Positions 48,501-59,258 of a stretch of DNA of 64,000 nt are shown here, in pieces. The DNA is from Hirudo medicinalis. Its lineage: Eukaryota > Annelida > Clitellata > Hirudinida > Hirudinidae. The notes under the pieces were generated by a model, which was not told where the DNA came from, searched no databases, and saw nothing but the letters and a program-made list of their open reading frames with translations. Numbering within the stretch: the stretch's first letter is position 1; the number at the start of each line of letters is the position of its first letter. A program made the position numbers and the translations under genes. The DNA is taken from the NCBI GenBank assembly GCA_011800805.1, contig MPNW01000017.1, forward strand, positions 125,762 to 189,761. Reading direction: 5' to 3'.

Positions 48501-51500
48501 ATGAGACTGCTGCAGTTTTATGAGTGATGGCATCAATGTGGGTTGCAAACTTTAAGCAGGGGTCGATCGTCATCCCGAGATATCTAACCCTGTCCATGTG
48601 CTGGAGGGTCTGACCGTTGATGGAGTACTCATGATACTCAGGATCATTTTTTTTACTTTCTGCGACCCGCTATAGAGTAAATCCTAAAGTAAATTTCTCT
48701 GGTGCGAGCTGAAGATGTCAGATGTCAGATGTGACTCCACTGAGCCACCTTGTCGAGAGCAGAATGCAGTTGGGTTTGGGACAAAGTTGGGAAGCAATAG
48801 AACTTGACATCATCAGCAAATAGTTTTCAAACAACACCAGTATCCTTGAATATGTTAGGAAGATGATGTTCAATGAAAAGAGTGTGGGGCCAAGAACACT
48901 GCCTTGGGGACACCGCTGGATACAGGAGCGATATATGATAAAAATCCTGTATTAACGCGCTGTTTCCTCAATGATATAAAGTTGGCAAGCCACCCCATAA
49001 TGTTGTCATGGATGCCGTAAGAAAGTAATTTGGTTAAAAGCTTGTTGTGTGCTACGGAGTCAAATGCCTTTTTACAGTCTAGGTATAAGATGTCCACAGA
49101 ATGTCTGGACTGGAGTGCTTCTTCTCATTGTTGCGTGCATTCAAGTAGATTTGTTACAGTGGATCTGCCACTCACAAATCCGTCTTGATTTCTGTTTAGT
49201 AATTTATGTTGTATTAGGTGATGCATAAGCGAATTAATCGCTAGTTAATAATCCGCTCTATTGCACGGCAACAGGTTGATGTGATTGAGATGGGCCTGTA
49301 GTTTGCAGGGGAGGTGGGACCTTTCTTATGTATAGGAATGACTAAAGCCATTTTCCAGTCACGGGGGAACTTTGGATCTTTAAGGGAAATAGGCAAGCGG
49401 TAGAACCAGATAGGATGCACTTTTTAAAACAATATTGGGTATTCCATCCGGTCCCGGATTGTTATTAAAATGAATACTCACAAATATTAATTAAGTTATG
49501 ATTTAAAAAATATAAAAAATAATAAAAATAAATTTAATCCAGATCAAAATAATTTACCTCATGTTTACAAATTTAATTTCGCAAGTTACTTCGGATTACT
49601 CTTGTTTGAAAAAGTACATTAAATGCAGGTTGGATTGAAATCGACAAGTGGAATCCTATTGAATGTCATTCAATCACTGACGATGTCAGAGCAACAAATG
49701 ATGAAGTCATAGGACATTTAGCCTCACATCTAACCCTGAGAATTAGAATTTATAAGTGAGTCGCATCCTTAATTTGTATTTGAAATTGATTTAATTTCAA
49801 ATAATTACTTTTAAATTCAAAATGATTTTATTTCAAATATTTATTTTTAAAATGTCGTTTGTTGATAAGGTTTGTATCGATCCAAATCACTTTTTGTTGA
49901 CTTGCAGCCTCATATTTCAAACAATTAATTGAAGATTGAAAATGTTTATCGAAGTTTCCAACAACCCTAAGATTTCTATATTTTCCTTTTGCAAAAAAAA
50001 TATAAATTAAGGAGATTTTCTCAATTTGCACATTAAAATTTTTTTTGTCAGGACAAGAGATAACGAGGTTCCATCAATGACTTTTCTGAAGTTGCAATTT
50101 CAGGTAAGTTTGAACAAAAAGGTTAAATCGTTATTTGAGTTTTATTAAATGTTTCTTGACAATTGTAAAAATTGTAGCGGTGTAATGACTAAGGAATGTT
50201 AAATAAATTGTTCAATAAACTGTTAAAATACAATTATTGACAATTAATAAACAATACAAACATGGCATAAAATCTAAACTTTTCAAGGTAAATGATATTG
50301 GAGCGCAATCAACACTTGTTGCACCATTAATGGAATAAATAAGTTAATAATTACAATTACATAGTACAATTAATTGATACTTAAAGTGCCCTATATATGT
50401 TCTTTTCGAGGTGCCACTACAACAACCTGAGCAGTACTCAAAGGCAGTGAAATAAAAAAAAATGAAATTAAAATTAAAATGAAGTAAAACAAGCGAATAA
50501 AACATAATTAGTGGTTAGAAAGAAAAAAAATTATATAAATTAAAACACAATTAGAGATAAATACACGAAGTCATGCAAACAATTATTTCAGAATCTCATG
50601 AATCAAAAGTTGAACGAAACTTCTGTTCTTCCTTCCAACAACTCTTCGAATGATCCTCAAAAAACCGTTGCTCCAAATGATTTTCTGACGTTTGTCCATG
50701 AAAGCCTTGATCAAGCAGAAACGTTTGACGAAGGAAGTGGTGGTGGTGACGACGGTGACGACGACGACGACGACGACGATGATGATGATGATGAAGAAGA
50801 CAACGGGACAAAGACTTATAAGGATTTAGAAGTTCCCGACGATGTGGATGCTGAAAATAACAAACGAAAGCGTCTTAAAATAGAAGAAGTGTCCAGTGAT
50901 GCTGCGATCGTGAAAAGGATTCGAAATGAACAGGTCAAGGAAGATGAGGAACTCCACTCATCCAACTCTGATGTGGATTCTTGTGGGAATGAAAAGAACA
51001 ACGTCGTTCAAAGTTCGGATGGAGTGGATGATCATTGCAATGAAACTCTTCTGGAGGAAGATCACAAGGAAAACATTAGCAACTGGAGTGGCACGGAACG
51101 ATGTGATTCCGTCACAAATCATATCGATGTAGAGGGTCTTGAAGAGTTCGAGGAAAAATCGGTAAATTGTAAGGGAGACACTGATGAGCACATGATTGAA
51201 TCTATCTTTTCAAATCTTGACAAACCAGCAGATCTAAGAACCCACAGGAATAAATCAACAGAATCATCGAGCTTATCCGATCAAGAATCGAGCGTCTCTC
51301 CTGAAAACTTACCAACAATTTCACACGAAAGACCTTTAAAACATCCAACAAATCGACCAAACTTTATCCGTCCGTGGAATGCACAATCTCAATCAGTGAT
51401 TAGCAGCGCTCCACCCTTTCCACTAGACGCCTTCAACATTCAGAAAGAAGCAATCCATATGGCCTTCATGCGCAGCTTCATCAACTTCAACTATCCTCAC

Positions 51501-52498
51501 TTCGTGGATCACAATGCCACTCATTTGACCCAAGAACGTTTCGATGGCTTCAAACAGAATCTGACATCACAAAATGTATCAGACCACCATGTCAACGTTG
51601 AAGCAACTAGATCGACTACAACAAACCACAACANGATCACAATGCCACTCATTTGACCCAAGAACGTTTCGATGGCTTCAAACAGAATCTGACATCACAA
51701 AATGTATCAGACCACCATGTCAACGTTGAAGCAACTAGATCGACTACAACAAACCACAACAACGACTACAACCGGGAAGCCATTTTGAAATACGCCTTGT
51801 TTGCTTCTGCCTTCCCTCCGTGTTTGAATCGCGATAACTTGAACAAGAAGCAGAATGATTCCCAATCCGAGGTACGTCATTGGCAGGAAACAGTGTCAAG
51901 TCATGAAAAGAAAAAAGAATTGGGAAATGATGATAACATCTATCGGGAAGATAATTCGTGCGAGGTGACAAAAATCGAAAGAACTTCTTCTCGGCTCCTC
52001 ACAGCAGACAATGAACTTTCCCGAAAACCCACAACCGACAATTTGTTCATCTCCACAAACAGACCAAACACAGATTCTGACAAAGTAACTTCAAACCAAA
52101 AGCAGAAAAAGAGAAGTAGAGTCTTTATCGACCCAATTACTGAAATCCCGAAACTGGAGACTTGGTTTTCGGAGGACACCCACCCTCCCTCTTACATGAT
52201 CGAACGCTACACTGAAGATCTCAACAACTCCAGTTACAGACAGCGCTTTCCAAAATTAGAGGCAAAGAACTTGCAACTCTGGTTCAAGAACCATCGAGCC
52301 AAAGTTAAGAGAAGTTTTGAAGTTTCTAAGGAGTCGAAATATTTGTGGTACCGTGGACAAGGCCCACCCGTCAGAGGCCTTATTCTTCAGAGTTTGAACC
52401 AAACGTGCCTCAGTGCTGCGAAGGGTCGGGTTTTTATTCTAAAGGAAGTTCTTCTATTTTTTCTGGAGAGCAAAACAAAGAAGATTAACTTTATTTGA
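45532..52498 (+). CDS. Dve/SATB-like COMPASS-domain homeobox transcription factor
   Basis: Nuclear factor of the defective-proventriculus/SATB group. Exons: 45532-45724, 49629-49755, 50052-50103, 50592-52498. Exons 1-3 build a CMP/ULD-type domain (QSLMALGYS, TKGWIEIDKWNP, DEVIGHLASHLTLRI), which resembles the SATB N-terminal domain around its GKWNPV motif. Exon 4 encodes a long acidic, Ser/Asn-rich region (poly-Asp at about 50757-50795) and then a homeodomain (about 52102-52317) with the Dve-type expanded loop (WFSEDTHPPSYMIERYTEDL) and recognition helix LQLWFKNHRAKVKR. TGA stop at 52496-52498. The reading frame breaks only at the N at 51634; removing the duplicated 127 bases restores it. Codons before ATG 45568 stay open, so an upstream exon is possible. 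A second homeodomain, expected for Dve, was not seen. Confidence 0.85.
46529..47704 (-). CDS. RNF14-like RBR protein, intronless, catalytic Cys lost
   Basis: Single uninterrupted 391-codon frame. RNF14 is an RBR-type E3 ubiquitin ligase (RING1-IBR-RING2) with an N-terminal RWD domain. Here: RWD (about 8-130, with PPGYPSSEPPAIELE and WLSPELIETL), RING1 (about 163-215, CQVCLEVKK...CGHLVCREC), IBR (about 230-300, YCPSIACGMAIS...CPNCKKTYHGINKC) and RING2 (about 330-380, CPQCDMKARKMGGINKIVC...CYIC). All zinc ligands look intact. The RING2 active-site position, normally Cys in GGCN, is Ile (codon ATA at 46676-46678, residue 343). The gene lies antisense in a Dve-like intron and has no introns, unlike its neighbours, which suggests a retrocopy. 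'tttatt' near 46400 may be its poly(A) signal. It is probably expressed, since the frame is clean, but unlikely to be an active ligase. Confidence 0.9.
   Translation of the reverse strand: MADDNEQADEIVAIQSIYGENVFSCDISRKPFTGRMSVGLRNTSGPYDFMCNGATIQVTSLSPIIINFTMPPGYPSSEPPAIELECFWLSPELIETLKERLYQLWEENYRCVVLFIWMDFLLNDGFGFLNLEFPLSISETELQKLLKVSRKLEERIFRKKSHYCQVCLEVKKGLNLVKFENCGHLVCRECAHGHVEGIINKGQIDRVTCNTEYCTKKLTIDDIKDISEELLEKYTEISSQKEYERQFNIRYCPSIACGMAISVNEDETCVICPGCSFAFCPNCKKTYHGINKCKGLKEKEMEDELNYLREQELKIRLLEKAERDANAVVCPQCDMKARKMGGINKIVCHCCGFIYCYICQVQLGAKDFMDHYKYKDNETCFDKFSDRGNKK
48140..49480 (-). mobile_element. Decayed non-LTR (CR1/jockey-like) reverse transcriptase fragment
   Basis: Minus-strand pieces in broken frames carry reverse-transcriptase hallmarks in the right order: a PGPDGIP-like region near 49450, the palm motif around AFDSV (49030-49080), a SGVP block near 48920, an FADD catalytic box near 48820, and the C-terminal thumb/connection region (YLGMTIDP, VRPILEYCSPVWNP) at 48150-48597. 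Frameshifts and stops separate the pieces, and the 5' part (endonuclease, ORF1) is absent. It is a dead, 5'-truncated copy inside the Dve-like intron. Confidence 0.85.
51507..51761. other. Assembly artefact: exact 127-bp duplicate around one N, in an exon
   Basis: 51507-51633 and 51635-51761 are identical over 127 bases with a single N at 51634 between them. It falls inside the last Dve-like exon and shifts the frame. The frame on either side is the same protein, so one copy is an assembly duplicate and the gene itself is not broken. Confidence 0.92.
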
Positions 52499-53624
52499 TA
52501 ACCAATAACAAATTAGTTAATAATGTTATGATTTTTGAACTTCCTTATAAAGTCGCACTTTGTTCATTAACAATTCTCATAAATTTTATTTCGTGGGAGT
52601 GGCTCAGAAAGCTGAACTTTCAAACATCACAGCACAAACATCGAATAACTTAAAAGTTGCACATTTTCAGGGATTGACATTTGTAATTAAATTGAGATCA
52701 AATGTTCAAAGTAACAACGAACGAAATGTATTTATTGAAGACTTGACTGATGATTGCAATCAATTGACAGCTCATTTAATTTTAATTTTAATAATCCACA
52801 CTGACGGGTCATAACCTCTAAATAATAAGTCAACTTTAAAAGCATGTCTGTGCTTGTCTTTCGCGAGAAATAATAAAATGTTGTGGGTGGTAAATGTGGA
52901 CAATTTATTAAACTAACAAAACAATTTCTATTTTCCAATTTCCAAATGTGATTTGCACGTTGAACTCGAAATGAAAAACCTTTTCGACAAGAAGTTCAAG
53001 AACGTGAGATGTTTAGTCCTCTGACAGGAAGGAAAGGATTCTTAATTTCTGAAGGAGATGATTTGATGTCGATGAACTTGTTTGACAGACTATCATTTTT
53101 AAATTTAAGATTCTTTACTATAGCTTGAGAATAAAGTTTTCTGCAAGATTTCTTTATCGAAACACATAAACAAGGTGGGAACCTCAAGGGGGGAGGTTTG
53201 GCAGAATCAGTGAAACTTTCAAAAAAGTTGAAAAAGAAGGCGAATGATGGTGAATGATGATGAATGATGATGAATGATGGTGAATGATGGTGAATGATGA
53301 TGAATGATGGTGAATGATGATGAATGATGGTGAATGATGATGAATGATGATGAATGATGGTGAAGCAATTGCAAATAATATTTGAATATAAAACTGCGCA
53401 TGAGTTCTGATTAACTTGAAACTCTGAAAGAATTATTCACTTTTATTTTGCTGAAAACTTCTCGAGGCTGTAAAGCGAATCAAAAGTTTTGTTTAAAAAA
53501 ATATTCGATAGTGAGCTATATTTTATTAGATTCTTTTTAGAAATATTGGTTTTATTCATTTTATTCTGAAATTGAAGTAAAACGAAGGTTGCATGCATTC
53601 TTAGAGAGGCTTGTTCTTGGTTTT
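52499..53624. other. Spacer between convergent Dve-like and aminotransferase genes
   Basis: Holds both 3' UTRs and a decamer repeat at 53245-53363. No gene recognised. Confidence 0.55.
53245..53363. repeat. Decamer tandem repeat (GAATGATGRT)n
   Basis: About twelve 10-bp units that alternate ATGG and ATGA. The minus-strand frame Ser/Phe/Ile/His is a repeat artefact. Confidence 0.9.
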
Positions 53625-56600
53625 TTACAGTTTTTCAGATTTCAATTTCGCTTCCCACTTTTTGAATTGAATTTCAGCTTTTTTCAGGGTATCATCGGCC
53701 TGATGATAATAAATGTAAATTTAAAATTATGTAAATGATAAGTAAAATGTAAATAAATATAATAAATCATAAACAATGTTCGTTTATGATTATCCAGTTA
53801 TTCAGCATTATAATGATAATTACTGTTGCAGATATTTTTCTTGAGAGTATTTTATTCTATTTTTACAAAAGTGCTTAATTTCGTCCTTTGAAATTTACCT
53901 TGAAACATGAAAATCTAAGGAAATCTTCGCACATTTGTTTGTGGTTCTCAGGAAAAAAGAAATTCGAAGGTAGAACTCCTATTTTCTGGATAAATAATTA
54001 AGTTATTATTTGTTAAAACAAATGACTTATTATTAATAAATTGTTAAGTTATTATTTGTTAAAACAAATGACTTATTATTTATCATGTAAATAACTTAAA
54101 TCAATATTGCAGATAAATAAAAAGAACTGTAGAGTTTGAAACGTGATTCCAACTTGTTCTATTATCACCCTTTTAGCGAATTGGACATCCTTGGTAAGCA
54201 AGTCGTCGTCTGATTTCTCAAACTCTGAACGAGAAAGTAATCACACTAGTAATTAACATACTAAAGTAATATTAAGAATAAGTTAAGAATGATATCATAA
54301 TTACAATGCTATTCATTTTACAATCGTAAAATTACTATGTTTAGGTAAGCTTAAAAGCACCTTTAACACTCTATTTTGCCTTACAAAGTGGAAATACCAC
54401 ATTAAAATCTCGTAATGTTTCCAATTTAGATCTTTAAAAGAATGCCTAGCATAAATTCTGGAATGAAGAAGCTCCACCCATGTCTGAGATGTCGACGAAT
54501 AGGAAGAAGCCAGCTTGTGGAAGGATGGGCCTCATTCCAACTGATTTGACCATCTCAGCAACAAGTGCCACTCTCGGTTGAACGATGGCAGGCAATCGTT
54601 TGAAGTAACTTTCTTCTTCATCCCACATCTGGTACTCCTTCTCCAATCCCATGGCCACTGCTTCCTTGTCATGACACACATTGGATGTAATTTTAATATC
54701 TAATTGATCTAATATCTAATATCTAATTGATATTTAAATGTTTAATAAATTTCACTATGTTTTAATAATACCCAAGCAGTAATAATTTATTTATAACTAA
54801 ATAAATAAAGATATTCATTTTGATGCTTTTTAGATTGGTATATTTACCTGGATCGGTGTAGGGCAGATGTACACGGAATCCTCATGACTCTGAGAAATTT
54901 GTTTGATGAGATGATCAGGACCAATGCACCAACCAGTCTTCCACCCTGTGACAGAAAATGATTTTCCAGCAGATCCTAAGGTAACAGTTCTTTCCCACAT
55001 GCCGGGTAATGAGGCTGCATGTAAAATGGGTTATTACTGTTTCACTTGGAGACTAATTATTATGAACCTAAATTGTAATTTACAATTTAAAAATGTTTCA
55101 CTTAAAATGTTTTGCTTTTGAATTTTCAATTAGAACATTTAGGGGTCGTCAATTACGTCATAAAGTTAAAGGTAATTTTGACCCCCTAACGCGACTGTCA
55201 GACTTCCACCCCAATCAAAATTATGTCAAAAAATTAACATCCCACGAAGAATGTTTTGTTTCATATCCACTTCCATCATTTTGTTGATGTCATGTCATCT
55301 AATCATTCAGCACATAAAATATCAGAATTTGTTTGCATGCAATTAATCTTAAACTCCGCCCACTTGTCAAGACTTGTCAAACTTGTTCAATTTTGTTGTC
55401 ATAATTAATGGACGGCCCCTTAATGTAATTCAATGTAAACCTATAGGAATGTGTTGGTGAGGTGGATGAACCAATCTTTCGTAAACCTCGTCTGAAATGA
55501 CAGTCACGTTGTGTTTGATGCTCAACTCAGATATACATTCCAACTCCTCTTTCGTGAAAACCTGCGGTTTAATTAGGTCATGAAAAGATAATTATTTGCA
55601 AAATTATGCGACTAATTAATTAATTATGCTAATTACTGCATAAACTCTTAAGATTGACATTAGATATTAGTCTACTTAAACCACTATAAATTAATGTTAC
55701 ATGTTATGTTATGTTAATTAAATATTTGTTTGTTATGTTATGTTAATTAAATATTTGTTTGTTAAGTTATGTTAATTAAATATTTGTTTGTTAAGTTATG
55801 TTAATTAAATATTTGTTTGTTATGTTATGTTAATTAAATATTTGTTTGTTAAGTTATATTAATTAAATATTTGTTTGTTATGTTATGTTAATTAAATATT
55901 TGTTTGTTAAGTTATGTTAATTAAATATTTGTTTGTTAAGTTATGTTAATTAAATACTTGTTTGTTATGTTATGTTAATTAAATATTTGTTTGTTATGTT
56001 ATGTTAATTAAATATTTGTTTGTTATGTTATGTTAATTAAATATTTGTTTAAAATTCTGTAGAAATAATTACAACACACTTTGAATCTTAAATAATAATT
56101 TTCCAGTAAGATAACACACCATGGGACTTATACACATCTTATTGAGATTAAAAATATTGGTTCAAATAATGACACTTGATTCAAAAATGTCTTAAAATTC
56201 AAACCTTTCCCAAAGGATTGCTTGGATTGTTGAGGATGAGGCATTTACTTCCACGGATTTTCAGTTCAAGTTCTTCAGCGTTGAAGACGAAATCAGAAGA
56301 AAATGAATCTGAATATTCCTTCTTTGGACGCTGTTTGAATTGTCTTATTTTAAGTTTTACAACAAGTTTTAATTATAAATCCAAATATTTAGTGCAGTTG
56401 CACAAGTTCATCATTGGCGCCGATTTTAATTTGATAAAAGCAAGTTCAAAAGTCAATAGTCAAACGACCTTCAGGTCGACAATGGCAGGCAGAGCATTAA
56501 GCTGATTAACGTGTGCTTCGTATGAGTCGAACGTTGGAGAGAACAAAATCACCTGTAATTAATTAATTAATTAATTATTCACTTGATGAATTATGCAATT

Positions 56601-59214
56601 GATTAATTAATAACTAATCAATCGATGATTAATTGCTTAATCGGGTAATCGATGTGGAATTAATTAATTAATTACCAATTAGTTAATCGATTAATCCCTG
56701 CAATTAATTAAGCAATCATCTTTAATTACCTGCAATTATTGCGCAAGCAAAGTAGAAGTGAGCATTTCGCATATGAAGATGTCAACAGTTTTGGACTTTA
56801 AGGAATGGAAAGTAAAAAAGTTGCGACATAAAAATTGGGTGAGGTTGAAAGGTTAGAGTTGAAGGGTCAGACTGAAAATATCCTTGGATTTCCTCAAAAT
56901 AAGTGCTTTAAGAAGTTCTGCAGAAGAGAGCTTATTCATTATTCCAATGAATTAACAGCAAACAATTAAGTTGAAGCAGATATACAACTTATGCAAACTT
57001 AAACATCTCATACAAAACATATACAACTTACACAAACTTAAACATCTCATACAAAACATAAACAACTTACACAAACTTAAACATCTCATACAAAACATAA
57101 ACAACTTACACAAACTTAAACATCTCATACAAAACATAAACAACTTACACAAACAGCGCAAACTAATTCGCTGATAATTAGGCTATTTAATAATTAGCGG
57201 CACACGTGACTGTGATTCTTAACTAAGAAACATGAGTAACGAATTAGTAACCTTATCACCTGGTTTGATCAACGACCTGAATGAGCAGAAGATACCGTGA
57301 GTGGCACCGATGGTGATGAGGATGTTCTTGTAGGGGTCCACAATCCTCCCAAGGGTTAGGGAGTTTATCCGGGCCAGAGCCTCCACCAACCTTGGATGAC
57401 CCTTTGGAATTAAATTACATTTAATTTAATACAATTTGTATTTAAAATCTAAGTACATTATTTGTGCAAGTTATTCCAACATATGTCAAATAATTTGGAA
57501 TTATTGTTAATGCAATTTGCTAAAAACAAATTCATGTCAATTGCAAAAATACCAATAATGCGATATTTAATTAACGACAACCCTTTACTTTATCCTTTCC
57601 ATGGTTTCATAATTATTCGTCAAAATAAATCTTTAAAATAAATATTTCCGAAGTGTAAGGTCATGGAACCAACCCAGCTCCTGGTGTACTGGTGGTTCGA
57701 GAATGATGTCGGTGCCTTCGAAACTTTCATCAGATTTTCGATGAGGTCATTTGCCGTGTTGAAGTCAGGATATCCCTCATTATTCGGGATATAATAATTA
57801 ACTAATTAATCAATATTTACAAAATAACAAGTTTATATATGACTTTGTAGATGAAACGAATATTATATTTGAATGTGGAACAAAAATGGAAATTTCAATC
57901 ATGGAAAATGTTTTTAAAAATGAAACTGCTGATCGGAAATGATATTCCACAAATTCATACAAATTCACACAAATTCACACAAATTCACACAAATTCACAT
58001 CAATTCACATAAATTCGCACAAATTCACACAAATTCACACAAATTCAAGTAAATGAATGAAAATAAATATCAAATGAATGACGAGAAGAAAAGAAGATCC
58101 AAACATGAGTCATTAAATACCTCACAGTAAGTCCAATCACTGGGTGTAATTCATGAAATTAATTCAAATAATTCAGAAATTATTGAAATTCTTAAATGCA
58201 AATTCATCTTTTAAAGTCAGTTAAAAAAAGATTTAACCGATTAAATGTTTTTGTTGTTTTTCGTGATAAATAAATATAATAGATAATAAATTCTTAAAAT
58301 AATTACGATCTTAATACATTTTAATAATATGTAGTTGTTCAATAATTTGAAATTATTTAATCACAATAATGTTCAAATCATGTAAGCAGAAATATTATCC
58401 TAATTTATTCCATGGGCGATAAAACAGGCAATTTCTATTTAAACATTAAACATTAGTATTTCTCAAAAATGTCGGAGCAATAACTTCAATCAAATGTGTT
58501 TCTAATATTTCTGCTGAAACTGATCAGTCAGCCTCAAGTTCTTCATGTTTCAAAGGTTGATGAACGAAATTGTTGATAAAAAAATGTTCTGTTGAATTTA
58601 TTGGAGCGTGTTTAATGTTGCTCATTAATATCAAACATTAATACCAAACATTAATTTTAAACATTAATTTCAAACATTAATTTCAAACATTAATAAAAAA
58701 CATAAACAAACATGTGCGAGGTCGATTGCTTGATTCCGTTTAATTAACTCCTCCATCGCGACCCTGAAACAGTAACAGGAATATTACTGATCTCTTTATT
58801 TGTCCGAATAAATTAGCATAAATTAATTATTAATGAAGCGATTTAATTGTTATTAATTAGTTATTGATTAAGCGAATGAAATTATCACGTAATTAATTAT
58901 TAATTATTAATGGAGTGTTTTAATAAATTATACAACTAATTGTTAATGAAATGATTTATTTACTTAGTTATTGATGACGTGGTTTAATTAATATTCAATG
59001 AAATTAATAAATTAATTGCATAATTAATTACTAACTAACGAAATTACATTACATTACATTACATTACATTACCAGACTGTTGAGATTGAGTGCTTCAAAC
59101 GATTCCATGAGAGGTTGAGATTAATTTCTAAAATAAATTATATTTGAGTAATATAAATAACTTTTATTAATAATTAATTTATTAACGCAATAACATGATA
59201 TAGGTCGATGTTGT

Positions 59215-59258
<44 letters not shown>

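Larger units (their letters stand above)
45725..49628 (+). other. Large Dve-like intron hosting two minus-strand insertions
   Basis: The intron joins K-G (45724) to W-I-E (49629) in the CMP domain. It carries an intronless RNF14-like gene and a retrotransposon fragment, both on the minus strand and listed separately. 45725-46500 and 49481-49628 are AT-rich with nothing else recognised. Confidence 0.75.

Noticed and set aside
48151..49097. Host gene with reverse-transcriptase similarity
   Set aside because: Frames are broken and the motif order is that of a 5'-truncated LINE.
51507..51761. Real tandem duplication of a coding segment in the Dve-like gene
   Set aside because: The copies are identical to the base, exactly as long as another N-flanked duplicate, and removing one restores the frame, so an assembly cause is far more likely.
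55698..56049. CRISPR array
   Set aside because: The 29-bp units are directly contiguous without unique spacers, and the DNA is an animal intron.
56952..57174. Pair of overlapping small repetitive proteins on both strands
   Set aside because: Explained by a 39-bp minisatellite whose unit is a multiple of three; no start context or conservation signal.
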